Shown here: one piece after another, positions 46,411 through 58,225 of the stretch | How the letters are laid out: each line of letters opens with the position of its first letter | Numbering within the stretch: position 1 is the first letter of the stretch | NCBI GenBank assembly: GCA_963576725.1 | Contig: OY755236.1 | Coordinates: forward strand, 70,774,379-70,838,378 | From: Azorinus chamasolen | Lineage: Eukaryota; Mollusca; Bivalvia; Cardiida; Solecurtidae | Direction of reading: 5' to 3' | Length of the DNA: 64,000 nt | Notes under the pieces: generated by a model | What the model saw: only the letters and a program-made list of their open reading frames with translations | Database searches by the model: none | What the model was told of the DNA's origin: nothing | Translations under genes and position numbers: made by a program

Positions 46411-46959
46411 TTAATAGGTGTTTAGAAATAATTCCAGCTCGAGGTATGAATATCTGATAATCAGTCAATTAAACGGGTCATTAGTTTTTTTTAACAATTG
46501 AAATTGAGAAGAGTTACTCATTTTTTGAGTAACATTAATTATTAAATGACAATAATTTTGATTAACTTAAGACATTATTTGTTTTCAAAATCAAATTAAA
46601 ATAAATTCAATTAATAGCAATGAGAAAAGTCTTTATTAAACACCTAAACTTCAACTAAATGCAATTAATAAAGACTATATTACATGCCTCGCATGATAAA
46701 ATTTATTAAAATAAATGACCATTATGATATTAAATACTTTTTTTTCAAATCACATAAATTAACTGCAGAAACCACATAACATATGATAACATCCAGCTGT
46801 GAAATTCCCAGTTTGGCACCACAAGTCGTCATGGGGTTAATGGGTCAACATTCCTTTCAAAATGCCCTTTGCTAAGTAATTTTTCCTCTGCAACAATTGT
46901 CGTCTGCTTCAATTCTTAAAATAAACTATCATTTTTTTGCAAAAATATGGTCAAGATGA

Positions 46960-47024
46960 CAAACAGTTTGGATCCTGATGAGACGCGGCATTATGTGGCC
47001 TCTCATCTGGATCCAAACTGTTTG
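46960..47024. repeat. Hairpin of the CAAACAGTTTGGATCC family
   Basis: CAAACAGTTTGGATCC / GGATCCAAACTGTTTG arms around TGATGAGACGCGGC-type inner sequence. Confidence 0.75.
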
Positions 47025-47156
47025 CATAGGTAATCACAGCTTTGCCGCTAACGTGCAAAGAGTTGAGAGTAGCATTGACCTGGAGAGATTAACAGTTGCT
47101 CTAAGAGCACTACTGTCCAGTGCTGTAACCTTTTAACTGTAGAAGAGTCTATTTAA

Positions 47157-47350
47157 CCCTTATTTTCCCTCATATAAACTTGTTTTCATGCATCTGCAAA
47201 CAGAGTAGACCCAGATAAGATGGCTTCTATAGGATCAGGGTCTGCTCTGTTTGATCATGGAATTTGATAGATCTGTTTCTATGCCTTCTAAGACGGCTAC
47301 ACTGATCCACCTTCCATATTCATGATGAATAGTTATAAATAGAATAACTA
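47157..47350. mobile_element. Family A MITE, degraded right end
   Basis: TTAACCCTTATTTTCCCTC start, shortened hairpin with AGAGTAGACCCAGATAAGAT. Confidence 0.5.
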
Positions 47351-48229
47351 TTCTGGAGGTACTAGAAGTCCAGTGCAGTTATCTCTCCTTGTCCCTTAAT
47401 GGCTATCTGATGAGACAAGGGAAATAACTGTGAGTAAATTGCTAAGGGAAACTTTTTAAGTGTTGTTTCTGATATTAAGAAGTTTAAAGCCCCAGGGTAG
47501 GACCATTTTTGGCCCAGGGGCCATTATTTGAACAAAATTGGTAGAGGTATATTAGGTGATACTTCATACCAAATATCTTAGCTCTAGATTATGTGGTTTC
47601 AGAGAAAAACATTTTTAAAGGGTTTCCTATATAAGTCTATGTAAAAATTACAAGCCCTGGGGCAGGGCCATTTTTGGCCCGGGGGTCATCATTTGAACAA
47701 ACTTGGTCAAGGACCATTAGATGATGCTATATACCAAATATCAAAGCTCTAGGAATTGTGGTTTCAGGGAAGAAGATTTTTAAAGATTTAAAAAAAAACC
47801 TTTAAAAGTAGTGGGGCGGGGCCATTTTTTGCCCGGGGGTCATGATTTGAACAAACTTGATAGAGGACACCCTAAGGTACATTTCTGTGAAATTTGGTTG
47901 AAATCCTCCCAGTGGTTTAGGAGAAGAAGTCATTTGAAATAAAAGTGAACGGACAGACGACAGGCGGTCACAATAGCTCACCTTGAGCCTTTGGCTCAGG
48001 TGAGCTAAAAAGTATCTCATTCATAAGTTACTACACTACAGCACCATCACAATGAATTATGAACCTCGACAGAAAAAAAATGTATGAACACTAGATATAT
48101 AGACAAGGGGTCGAACTTCCTATTTACGAATTTTACCCCTCTCCCGAGTCATGCCTCTGTTGACATTCAATCAAACGGTATATCAGGTAAAGCTTTTTGC
48201 CAATAAGTAGTCTAATGTATAATCTATGT

Positions 48230-48892
48230 AACTGCAAAGTGAAAAGCTCCTAGTTGAAATGGTTCTCAGAAGCCACACCGGAGAATCTCGAGAAACACGG
48301 TAATTTTGACAGGTCGGATACGACCTCGCAACCACCCGCTTACAGACTAAAACGGCTATTTGAACGTTTGCCAGCGCAGAATCAGGGCTGTATGCAATAG
48401 CTAGTAAGCAACTGTGATACTTACTGCGAAAACTGCGTTCGATTAACTTAATGTGCACTGTGATGAAATTGTCTCCAAACCATTTGTTTTAGCTTTCAGC
48501 ATCCATTTTACGTCAAGTGACCAGTAATGAAAGCTGCAAGCTGATTGGACGAGGGCCCAGTTTCGACCAATGAAATTTGTCATTGCAGTATTAGTCAAGT
48601 GATACACATATGGTGTGGAATTTGAATAAACTGGAAAATATTCGTTTGAAGGTCCAAATTATACCTCTTAGAAGTTAATCGAACGCGTTTTTTGCAGTAA
48701 GTGTCATAGTTGCTTACTAGCTATTGTATGCAGCCCTGATTCAGCGCTGGCAAGCGTTCAAATAGCCTGTTTAGTCTGTAAGTGGGTGGTTGCGAGGTTG
48801 TATCTGACCTGTCAAAATTACCGTGTTTCTCGAGATTCTCCTTCGTGGCATCTGAGAACCGTTTCAACTAGGAGCTTTTCGGTTTGCAGTTT
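48230..48892. repeat. Inner inverted repeat with about 225-bp arms
   Basis: AACTGCAAAGTGAAAAGCTC at the left is matched inverted at the right. Arms match to about 48450 and 48670, around a 200-bp spacer. Nested in the composite element. Confidence 0.75.
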
Positions 48893-48901
48893 AACTTTAT
48901 A

Positions 48902-49513
48902 GGGTTAATTTTCTTGCTGACAGTTAGGACATTACATTTTTCCGGGTGAAATTCCATTTTCCTTCCCATGTTCCGAGACTGTCTAGGTCTGTCTGAAGAA
49001 CTTGTGAATCTGTTTTAGATGTTACTGTAAGGTATGCTATGGTGTCATCAGCAAATAATCCTACAGTTGACTTGAGACCCTGTGGGATGTCATTTATGTA
49101 GAGAAGAAACAGAGCTGGCCCTAGCACAGAGCCTTGCGGAACCCCAGAGTCTACTTTAATGTAACTGGATTTTTCACCCTCAATGACTACTGCTTGGGAT
49201 CTGTCAGATAGAAAGTTTTGAATCCACTGACTGGTTTTTCCGCGAATTCCATAGTGATCAAGCTTGTGTATCAGGAGACTATGATTCACTTTATCGAATG
49301 CCTTCGAGAAGTCCATGATGAGTATGTCGGTTTGTTTACCTGCTGACATGTTGGTGGTTACTTCATCAATGAATTCGATTAGCTGAGTTTCACAAGATCT
49401 TTTGCTTCTGAAGCCATGTTGCAAAGGGTAAAGAATGTTATTTGAGTCTGCAAATTTCATGATATGACTTGTGATGATATGCTCCATCAATTTGCAGCAG
49501 ATGCAGAGGCATA
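48902..49513 (-). pseudogene. LINE reverse transcriptase fragment
   Basis: About 200 codons close in sequence to the LINE at 3.6-7.3 kb: ICCKLMEHI, HGFRSKRSCETQLIEF, DILIMDFSKAFDKV, SGVPQGSVLGPALFLLYIND and GLFADDTIAYL. A one-base shift near 48940 moves the end into the frame MEFHPEKCNVLTVSKK. Both ends are cut exactly at element borders: the outer terminal repeat at about 49513 and the inner one at about 48893. The fragment is therefore captured sequence, not an insertion end. Here the residue before VPQG is Gly, the usual state. Confidence 0.85.
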
Positions 49514-49904
49514 ACTTGGGAGGGTGGTAAAATTCGTAAATAGGAAGTTCGACCCCTTTGTCTATATATCTAGTGTTCATACATTTTTTTCTGTCGAGGT
49601 TCATAATTCATTGTGACGACCGTGCACTACAGTAGGCATATGCCTATCGCGAATACCTATGACACACTAATATTTCGTTAAAACTTTAACCCAATTAATA
49701 TTAAGGATTTAAATATTGCTTCAAGTTTGCTTCTTCTTTCTAAAACTGTTAACCTTTTGCAAAATGTATGGCCAAGTTTTCAACTTTATGCCTTTTTCAT
49801 TCCATAACATTCGAACAAGTTTCGCGTTCGCCATTGCTTTCGGTGATTGTGAAACTTATCATATTGTGATAATTACTCAAGTAATTGAGAGAGAGTATAG
49901 GGTA

Positions 49905-50020
49905 TACTTACAGGGTATAGGGGGTCTGTACCGCTCCCTGAGAGTCTATATATACTATATACAAAGTTATTATATAGTATATAGACTGCCAATGGGCGGT
50001 ATAGGCCCCTATGGCACAGA
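49905..50020. repeat. Foldback related to the palindrome at 58922
   Basis: ATAGGGGGTCTGTACCGC and, inverted, GCGGTATAGGCCCCTAT, with AGTCTATATA inner arms. Confidence 0.6.
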
Positions 50021-50213
50021 GCTCATAGACATACATTGTTATAACATTGTATAAATTGGTTATTTGAATGAACAGAAATAGAAATTGTGACTTAACTCTT
50101 ACTATGAAACTATTAGATCTTTTGGTTCTACCCAATATCGAACATTATGTTAATATTGAACATTCTGTTAACTTTTGTCTGGTTCACAGAAACTGTGGAT
50201 GTATTTAAATAAC

Positions 50214-50450
50214 ACTTTACTCCATATCTAGATGTCTTTTGACACATTTGCAAACAAAGTAGATCCATATCATTTATCTTATGTAAGCGATGTCTGCTCA
50301 GGGTCTGTTCTGTATAATGACTTATATAATATTTCTAATTTCATACATATTTGTCATAGCAATTTATTCGTTTATAATATATAAAATGATTAGATAATCA
50401 ACGATCATAATGGACGAAGTCTGTCACGGATATTCGCGGAGTTAAATTAC
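50214..50450. mobile_element. Family A MITE, degraded
   Basis: CACTTTACTCCATATCTAG start, AACAAAGTAGATCCATATC arm, GCTCAGGGTCTGTTCTG arm. Confidence 0.45.
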
Positions 50451-50515
50451 CAATCTTTGCCTTACTGTCTGTCCTCCAAAAGTAGACATTACGGGTGTAT
50501 ATATTTTTAGATATA

Positions 50516-50680
50516 CAGTAAAACCTGTCTCCAGAGACCACCCACAATGAGAATATTATAATTGTGGAGCCTTAAGACAGGTTATAGCTTAATGCAGGAT
50601 GAAGGCTATACAGAAAGCTCTTCAAAGGAGTTTTTGTATTACTTCCATCTGCATTAAGCAGCCACATACTCTTATTCACT
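50516..50680. mobile_element. Family B MITE, right end lost
   Basis: TA followed by CAGTAAAACCTGTCTCCAGA. Central AAGCTCTTCAAAGGAGTTTTT hairpin remnant. Confidence 0.55.
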
Positions 50681-50809
50681 ATATGCAAGTTCTACATCTC
50701 TAACTATTTACACGCTAGCGGCGAAACTTTGTTTACCTATGCAAACATTTTGGATCAAGATGAGTGGCTATTAGCTGGATTTGGTGGGTTTTTTATAATG
50801 ACATATGAC

Positions 50810-50913
50810 AACAGGAATTGTTTTTCCATTGGCAAACAGAGCAATCCCTGACCAAGCTGCTCCTATAGGAACCGTTTGGTCTGGGTCTACTCAGGTACTA
50901 CTTTGGTAACGGG
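50810..50913. mobile_element. Family A MITE fragment
   Basis: GCAAACAGAGCAATCCCTGA and GTTTGGTCTGGGTCTACTC arms, GTAACGGG end before TTAA. Confidence 0.5.
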
Positions 50914-51039
50914 TTAAGTGAGTTGCTGCATGGAGAGAGGTAACAATGAAATGCACCAGTGTTCTGCTACCGCTATTTGAATTAGTTGCAGGTGTCTCTC
51001 GCTGAACTGTTGAACCTCGACGCGTGTCCTAGACATTCT

Positions 51040-51365
51040 GCTTCCAAACTGCATTATCCTTAAATCGCCGTCACCAGTATTTAATTTATGCTACCAAGAT
51101 GGCTTTTCCTTAAACCATAATTATTTTCGCTTTCAACCTTCCATATCCTTAAATCATGAGTATTTACATTAGAAAACTGTACTATCCTTAATTTTACACT
51201 TTAAATTGGTATTATTCTTAAATCACAATTATTTATTTTTCAAACCGTATCATCCTTAAATCACAAGTATCTACACTTACACACTGTAGTGTCCTTTAAA
51301 TCACAAGCACGACGACTGATCAATCACCCTTGTATTTATTTTCCAAACTATATTATCCTTAACCC
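51040..51365. repeat. Degenerate minisatellite, 50-60-bp unit
   Basis: ATCCTTAAATCACAAGTATT-like phrases recur about six times. Confidence 0.6.
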
Positions 51366-51500
51366 TTTACTTCATAAATACGCCTTTCTATACCTTTGGA
51401 AACAAATTAGACCCAGATCAAATGGCTCCAGTAGGGGCCGTGTGATCAGGGTCTGCTCTGTTTTCTTATGAAATACTATAGATATGATTCTACAGTTTCT
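51363..51500. mobile_element. Family A MITE, left part
   Basis: TTAACCCTTTACTTC start and hairpin TTAGACCCAGATCAAATGGC / GTGTGATCAGGGTCTGCTC. Confidence 0.55.
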
Positions 51501-51648
51501 GCCAGTGCAAACCTTTTTAAATCTTAAATCTTGCGGAAATTTGACCTTTAGCATGCTGAGCCAATATTTGTTTGTAAACTTCTTTTTTCAAATTTACCAG
51601 GTATATTCAAATTGTTTGTCCAAAAACATGCAACCACAGTACAGTATC

Positions 51649-51948
51649 AAACAGTTTGGAATCTACTCAATGTCTCACGTGGATCCAGAAAACGCATTCT
51701 CCAATACGACCATGTCTCACGTGGATCCAGAAAACGCATTCTCCAATACGACCATGTCTCACGTGGATCCAGAAAACGCATTCTCCAATACGACCATGTC
51801 TCACGTGGATCCAGAAAACGCATTCTCCAATATGTCCATGTCTAATGTGGATCCAGAAAACTTATTCTCCAATACGCCAATGTCTAATCTGGATCCAGAA
51901 AACGCATTCTCCAATACGCCCGTGTTTAATGTAGGTCCAAACTGTTTG
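51649..51948. repeat. 42-bp tandem repeat inside a foldback element
   Basis: Six and a half copies of a 42-bp unit starting TGTCTCACGTGGATCCAGAA. The first four are nearly identical and later ones diverge. The array is bounded by AAACAGTTTGGA and TCCAAACTGTTT, the two ends of the foldback family seen at 46960. Because 42 is divisible by three it stays open in several frames, but no gene context supports translation. Confidence 0.85.
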
Positions 51949-52017
51949 AAAACTCAATTACAAGTATACGCCCATAGCCAAAGGTGCCCGACGCATGCTT
52001 GGACTCACCAACGGACC

Positions 52018-52054
52018 CCCCCCCCCCCCCCCCCAAAAAAAAAAAAAAACCAAA
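52018..52054. repeat. Poly-C / poly-A run
   Basis: About 18 C followed by about 16 A. Length may be unreliable. Confidence 0.7.
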
Positions 52055-52099
52055 AAAAACCCAACTATGATCGAAGTATGTAAAACTAGCCTAAAACTA

Positions 52100-52700
52100 T
52101 CTATTTGTACCTTAAACCACTCAGAAAAACAAGTAAAACACGACCCGGAAAAAAGTCCTATCGGGTCTATGTATATGTATTTCATCATAGAAGGTCTATT
52201 TATGTAATATTTTTTAATATATTGTTTCCGTAAATCATTAAACCGACTACAGACACAAATGAAGTGAAACTCGTCTTCAAGGTCATCAGATTCGCAGAGT
52301 AAACACTTTCTCTCATTTCTAGGCAATCTATTATTCTTGTATCTACCAGTATGTACTCTCAAGGAAAGTGAAGACAGTGTTATTCTAGATAGGTTTTACA
52401 CCTTAAGGTATAAGGCTAAATACCTGTATCCAAATAAGACTCATATTCAAAGTGTGTTTTAAACCATTTAAATGATTCCAATACTGGACTATTTTCAACA
52501 GTAACATGCCATCTTTGTATAAAACTGTCAACTACTCTTTGTTTAAAACTAAGAGAAAACGCATTAACATTCAATGCAGCAACGTTATAAAATACATTAC
52601 CAAAGCCATATTCATTTAAAAGTTTCTGGATACATGAAACCCAGTTGTTATAGTCCTTTTCACAATCTTTCAGAGTTTCTTCATACACGGTTTTAATCAA
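52100..52700 (-). pseudogene. C-terminal relic of a second LINE type
   Basis: Two frames together read as the tail of a LINE ORF2. FSLSFKQRVVDSFIQRWHVT and SPVLESFKWFKTHFEYESYL (52700-52416) are followed by RITLSSLSLRVHTGRYKNNR, then RKCLLCESDDLEDEFHFICV (about 52370-52260) with the conserved C-x2-C ... H-F-x3-C zinc-ribbon-like motif. A frameshift and stops around 52400-52420 and before 52200 separate the parts. This tail differs from the CR1/L2-like LINE at 3.6 kb, so it is another family. The catalytic RT region is absent. Confidence 0.75.
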
Positions 52701-52743
52701 TTATATTATCACTGTTTGCAACTTTAAACCAGTATTAAACATC

Positions 52744-52850
52744 GATCTTGGAGACTGGTGGCAGCTTAATGCAGGGTGAAAGTAATGCAGAAAGCTCCAC
52801 TAGGGGTTTTCTGTATGACTTTCACCCTGCGTTAAGCAGCCACCTGCATA
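52744..52850. mobile_element. Family B MITE core
   Basis: Hairpin GCTTAATGCAGGGTGAAAGT / ACTTTCACCCTGCGTTAAGC. Confidence 0.65.
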
Positions 52851-52921
52851 AAAACTACTTAGCGTCTGATTTGGAGCCAATCAGCAAACGCTTATCAGTT
52901 TCAGTTCACTTGTTTGATTAA

Positions 52922-53060
52922 TCCTTTAATTGAGAGATACGCCGTTTGGCGTATTTGCAAACAGAGTAGACCCGAGTCAGACAGCCCTTGTATGATCCTT
53001 CTAATTAGGATCTGCTGTTTGCTAGTATGTGTCAGATTCTCTACTATTAGCGATGGCAGT
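52922..53060. mobile_element. Family A MITE, partial
   Basis: ATCCTTTAATTGAGAGATAC, ACAGAGTAGACCCGAGTCAG. Confidence 0.5.
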
Positions 53061-53106
53061 GTGGGTCTACTCCTGGGTTATTGATGCTACTCCTCAGACC
53101 TGGGTT

Positions 53107-53262
53107 ATAGATGCAGACCGTAGCTTAATGCAAGACGAAAGTTATGAAGAAAGCTCATACAAGAGCTTTATGCGTTAATTCCATCATGCAATACGCACTC
53201 ACTTGCTTTAAAAGACGCCTATGTTTATTAAGTGGTCTCTTAGAGTGGTTCTACTGTAGTTT
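53107..53262. mobile_element. Family B MITE, degraded
   Basis: GTAGCTTAATGCAAGACG and CATGCAATACGCACTC arms, then GTGGTTCTACTGTA. Confidence 0.45.
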
Positions 53263-53312
53263 AGTGTAACAGAATCTAAATCATCACGCCAACGATAGGG
53301 TATAAATGTTAA

Positions 53313-53554
53313 CCCTTCTTTTGCTGAATTTTAAAATACATTTCTCCTTCTTTACCCATGCCCTGTTGTATAATTACATATATCTTCACTGTGTACAAGT
53401 ATTTCGCTGTGCAATCACTGCTGTGGAGTGCACTGTTTGCACAATCAATTTGTAAATAGTGCAGACCCTGATGAGACAGCTCCTGCAGGAGCTGTCTCAT
53501 CTGGGTCTTCACTATTTACAGGTAGGTATATTGACGTGAATAGCAAGCGAAGGG
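53313..53554. mobile_element. Family A MITE, 242 bp
   Basis: TTAA at 53309-53312 and 53555-53558. Hairpin CCCTGATGAGACAGCTCCTG / CAGGAGCTGTCTCATCTGGG. Confidence 0.75.
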
Positions 53555-53949
53555 TTAACCATTGTGTCTATAGTGTCCCTTTATAGTGTCCCTTGTATGA
53601 GCCATCTGATCAGGGCCTGCTCGATTTGCTTCGTTTTTCCAAGCAAAGCTCGACTTTTGTAGAATTCGTCCTACTAATGAACATTAGATTCGCTCAAACT
53701 ACTAAACTGGACATGCCCACTTACATAATTATACAGATTATATGGGTTAAGTTCTATTCAAATAAAGTATGCAAACGCGCCAGCTTTTCTTGTGCATCTG
53801 TATAACAAGTAGATATGCGAACTGTTTGTGTAAGTATTATAATGGTTGTGTATTATAATAAATAGATAGTGACCACTGTTCTTTGATATGAAAACCTAAA
53901 TGCAGTAAGAAGAAATCGGTGTCTATAAAAGCACATGGTTAGTACTTAA

Positions 53950-54189
53950 CCCTTTATGCCATGAATGTTCATGTAAGAAATGATGACATCATGAATATTA
54001 ATTAGATTAATATTTAAAATGGCATATTAGCACGTGCAGTGTGTGCCAAAGCAGAAACTGTAGAATAATATCTTGAGTAACATTTATCATAAGCAATCAA
54101 AGCAAACTTTGATCAGACGCCTCCTATAGGAGCCGTCCGATCTGGGTCTACTCTGCAAATGCGTGATAAGGCGTTTATGAGGGAAAGGG
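53950..54189. mobile_element. Family A MITE, 240 bp
   Basis: TTAA at 53946-53949 and 54190-54193. CCCTTTATGCC and GAGGGAAAGGG ends. Confidence 0.8.
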
Positions 54190-54296
54190 TTAAAGCTGGA
54201 CGAAAATAATGCAGAAAGCTCCCGTAAGCTACCACCTGACTTAAATACCCAGCATACTACATCTCTTAGGTAGCTTTAGAGAGGTTTTACTGTATA
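54190..54296. mobile_element. Family B MITE, right half
   Basis: AATGCAGAAAGCTCC and GAGAGGTTTTACTGTA, joined directly to the family A copy. Confidence 0.5.
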
Positions 54297-54625
54297 ATAA
54301 TTTGGGAGAAATGACTTCATCTTAGTGAGAGACATTTTCCTATGTAAATAATGACATAAAAGTTGTTTATTTCGATATTACATGCAGTGGAGACGGGACG
54401 GTAATGGTCCGGTTTGGACAAGATGCAATTTTTTTCAAATCTCTTGAAAACAAACGCACTTTTATAAACAGTAAACAGTAAACTGGAAATTGTTATTTTT
54501 TATTTTCATCCTGGGTTAGTTACCTATATTTTACAGTAAATGGACACTGTTAAAAGTGCAGTTAAGATCGGCCAAAAGTGCGAACTAAGCTATGTTTGGT
54601 ACTGTGCGTATGTCAGATATACGAT

Positions 54626-54843
54626 ATAGAACCTGTCTTAAGTGGTTAAAGTGGCCATAAAAACATGTCTAATTATGGGTCTGAACAGCAGGTGGTAGCT
54701 TAATGAAGGTCAAAGGTAATGCTAAAAGCTCCTACAGGAGTTTTCTGCATTATGTTTGCCCTGCATTAACTATCTACCTGCATGCTTTTTAAAAAAAACC
54801 TGCATCCAATCAATTCAATGTCGCTCAAGACAGGTTCTACTAT
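54626..54843. mobile_element. Family B MITE
   Basis: TAGAACCTGTCTTAAGTGG and, inverted, CAAGACAGGTTCTACTA. Central AGCTCCTACAGGAG hairpin. Confidence 0.65.
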
Positions 54844-54894
54844 ACTAAACCAATTTGAATGCTGAATTTTCTAAATGGAATGGTCAGTTATTGT

Positions 54895-55108
54895 TTTACC
54901 TGTTGAGTATTCATGTAAGAAATATTGACATCATGGATAGTAATTAGCTGAACTTTTCTAATGTAAAAATATCCAAGTGTGTTTTCATTTGACAAAAACT
55001 GTATCATGTTACAAAAAATAGAGCAGACCTGATCAGACGACTCCTATAGGAGCTGTCAAATTGGGTTCTACTGCAGAGGCGCGAAAAGTGTTTATATAAG
55101 GGACAAAG
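54895..55108. mobile_element. Family A MITE
   Basis: TTTTACCTGTTGAGTATTC, hairpin ATCAGACGACTCCTATAGGA, AAGGGACAAAG end before TTAA. Confidence 0.55.
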
Positions 55109-55252
55109 TTAACACAATATACATTCAGTATGAAATAGTTTACTTTGAGAGATAAGTTTGAATGACAACAAGTGCAGACCCTGTGAGCCCTCTGGTCGGG
55201 GTTTACACGTTTTCAAATGACAGTACAAATATGTCATACATTCAAACGGTAA

Positions 55253-55483
55253 ACCCTTTCCTTCATGTACATGTATATGCTTTTTCAAGCCTTTGCACAC
55301 AGAGTAGACCAAAAGCAAACGGCTCCTGTAGGAGTCGTCTTATCAGAGTCTACACTCTGCTTATAATATTTGATTCTGCATTTTCTACCACTATCAAAAA
55401 TTCACGTGTACCAAACGTCAGCTAGATCTAATAAACATTCGTGATCTCGTTATTTCTTACATGAATATTCAACAGGGAAATGG
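55253..55483. mobile_element. Family A MITE
   Basis: ACCCTTTCCTTCATGTACAT start, hairpin CGGCTCCTGTAGGAGTCG, CAACAGGGAAATGG end before TTAA. Confidence 0.65.
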
Positions 55484-55614
55484 TTAATGTTCTTATTATG
55501 AGATTAAAGAAAGTTTTAGCACGCTTTAATCACATAAGCTGGGAAACAAGAAAAACTATTTGAAAATATTCTTCAATTTTAATGCGTAGAATGTGTATTA
55601 ATTCTAGTAGAACC

Positions 55615-55795
55615 TGTCTTAAGCAGCCGTTTATTTATCAAACATATGAGTCTTAAAAATCACATGCTTTTATGCACCTGCAAACGTAATGCAGAAAACA
55701 CTATAGGAACTTCCTGCATCACTTGCATAAAGCTACCACATATCTTACAGACCCATAATTAGACTTTTTATGTCCGCTTAAGACAGGTTCTACTG
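55615..55795. mobile_element. Family B MITE
   Basis: TAGTAGAACCTGTCTTAAGC and its inverse CTTAAGACAGGTTCTACTG, followed by TA. Confidence 0.7.
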
Positions 55796-55959
55796 TATAT
55801 CAACGATACATAGGTCGCGGTTCTCATGGACTTCATTACTACATTATAATTATCTTACTTTTACATTACATGCTATGAATATGATACTACATTTTGTACA
55901 TGTTTTATCAAGCAAAAAAAGTCATAATTTCTTACATGAATGTGAAACAGAGAAAGGGT

Positions 55960-57730
55960 TAAGAAAAACTAATGATTTGATATACATTGTACATGTAAGT
56001 AAACATGTGGCTTTCTAAAACGGGCCGACAAAGACAAACGGACGAACAGACAATGCTGTTCAAATATGCATGTATATATACGTTTTCTGAGAAATTAAAA
56101 CAAAGAAGATTTAATCTCCAGTCTTACATAGTGCCTACATGTCACTCATAGTAAAATATAACTTGTATTTTCAAAAACTCTGACAGACAGTCATGACTGA
56201 TGCAAGCCATCTGACTGGAGCGAGATATTGATATTTACACTTCTGAATACTGCATTATTGCTGTTCATAATCGGAAAGAAATCCTCAAATCTTAGCACCA
56301 CAGTACCGTTGAATTTTTAAGACTCATATACGAGTAACAAACACGCATGATGAAGATAGATGCAAAAGGGAATTTTTAGCATTTTAGACCATGTGATGGT
56401 ATATCATCTTGTTACACCCAAGGGTATCCTTGTGAATTCCCTGTGGTTGGATAAAATTTAACATTTTTAACTGTAACATATTTAATGCCAGTCTGCATAT
56501 TCTAGGGCAGCATACACACATATAGCTCGAACAATTTGACATGGACCCTCACCTTTATGCAGAATACATAATGAGAGAGATGACGCTGTACAAATAAAGC
56601 TCCACTTGTAAATCGTGAAGTCTATTCTCGCTGAAATTAACCCGTGCATACGTAAATTATACAATAATGAGTGTGTCCATGCATAGTTGCTTACCGGGAC
56701 ATGTGCCGAGGATAAACTCCTGTTGCGAATTTTTATCTATGCAAATTAAGTAGGTCAGAGTCCAGGTTCGAGCTATACATGCAAGTCGTCAGCTACGAAC
56801 GTGTATTTACCCCCACCCACCGCAAATTCTTACATTTAACAAAAAATAACCACCCTTTTTTAAAGCAAAGAACTGAGCAGTCCCACGAAACACTTACACC
56901 CCACCCACTTCCGCCCCCCGGCGCTGTTTTTTTTTAAAAAAGGATAGACAACAACAAAATACCATCAGAACAACTTAAATAAACAAACAAAAACCATCTT
57001 TAAAAAATCGCAATATAAACTGAACAGTGACCTTTATCCCATCCTATATCGGCGGTTCTCCCGACTTTCAACAGCTTGATAAAATTGTATGACTATGTCG
57101 TAGTGGTCATTTTATTGACAAGCGCCGTGGAAAATGAAGTTTCTTTTACTAGTTGGTTTGAATAAACCATCTGCTATGATACACGCTAAGATTCCGGTAT
57201 GTTAATCCTTACGGCGATTCGTACCCCTTCTTTCTGATATTTGGTAGTAAACTTAGGGAGATGCTAGGCACTGGTTTTTTTTATTATATTTAACTTACAA
57301 GCCGATTAACATTCCTGAACACGTGCCATGGCACAGCAATTCATTCTTACAAGATTCAGTAAAATTTGACAGGAAAGGTGTTTAGTAGGTGTTTTGTTGG
57401 TTTATTATTATCATTTTAAATATGTTTTTTCTGTAACTAGTGTCAACTTATGTCTACAGCAAATGCATGAAAAAAGTTAAAAACCCTATATAGATCTAAA
57501 AAAACCCAGGAGGGGGTAGGGGTTCTAATACAAAATTATGTTACTCCAGTTATGACTCTTGAATGACATGCTCAGTCTAATAATGATCGCGTGCCGTGTA
57601 ACTTCGAAAGCTGTCTCTGTATAGAAAGTTATTGCCCTCGTCAAATATACGTATGCAAGGAAATATCAGAATATGGAGATTATTCAACAAGCGTGGATGC
57701 TAGAGTTATAGTTCTTGGATGCAACACAAA
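55960..57730. other. No gene recognised
   Basis: No exon or full repeat recognised. A GACAAACGGACGAACAGAC microsatellite remnant lies near 56030 and a pyrimidine/purine-rich patch near 56810-56960. Confidence 0.4.
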
Positions 57731-57734
57731 ACCT

Positions 57735-57856
57735 GGCCGTGATTAAAACTTACATGAAATTTCTGCATTACTTTTGTCTTGCATTAAGGTGCCACCTAAT
57801 GTTAAAGACACTCACGTGTATTCATTGAATGGTGGATTTAAATGGTTTCTACCGTA
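57735..57856. mobile_element. Family B MITE remnant
   Basis: GCATTACTTTTGTCTTGCAT followed by AAGGTGCCACC and GGTTTCTACCGTA. Confidence 0.4.
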
Positions 57857-57976
57857 GATAAACTTATAGTCTTTAATTCCAAGGTTATGTATCTTTCAGA
57901 AATGAAATGTTTAAACTAAATTAAAACTAATATATCTGGGGGAAAAGCTTCAAACGAATCTTGTTCTGATTTTCAA

Positions 57977-58225
57977 ACTTTTACTCTATGAATATTCATA
58001 GAAGAAACAAGGACATAACGCATGTTAATTAGATGACTTGCTATAATATTGCACATGGACACGGGAATGTTTGGCAATGACAGAAACTGTAGTATCATAT
58101 CTATATTTTATCATAAGCAAACAGAGCAGACCTGATTAGACGGCTCCTATAGGGGCCGTCTGATCTGGGTCAGTTATGTTTACACAGCCAGGAAAAAAGC
58201 GTATTTATGCAGTAGAGAGTGAAAT
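57977..58225. mobile_element. Family A MITE
   Basis: AACTTTTACTCTATGAATAT start and hairpin GATTAGACGGCTCCTATAGG / CCGTCTGATCTGGGTC. End decayed. Confidence 0.55.

Larger units (their letters stand above)
45725..48006. mobile_element. Helentron/pearl-like element interrupted by MITEs
   Basis: Head GGGCCATTGGCCCTATATCG with GCTCACCTGAG at 45732. Core units with GGCCATTTTTGGCCC at about 47500, 47660 and 47815. Tail AGCTCACCTTGAGCCTTTGG and inverse at 48006. The middle holds AT-rich DNA and inserted MITEs. Confidence 0.65.
48042..49624. mobile_element. Composite inverted-repeat element, 8-bp duplication
   Basis: CACTACAG lies at 48034-48041 and 49625-49632. Terminal inverted repeats of about 120 bp (48042-48159 and 49504-49624) share ATGAATTATGAACCTCGACA and continue nearly identical. 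Inside are a second inverted-repeat pair (48230-48892) and a reverse transcriptase fragment. Ends begin CAC and the 8-base duplication fits hAT-type insertion (inference). No transposase inside. Confidence 0.75.

Noticed and set aside
51484..52083. 199-residue ORF with MSHVDPENAFSNTT repeats
   Set aside because: Product of the 42-bp tandem array; all three frames are open and a poly-C/poly-A run supplies the end.
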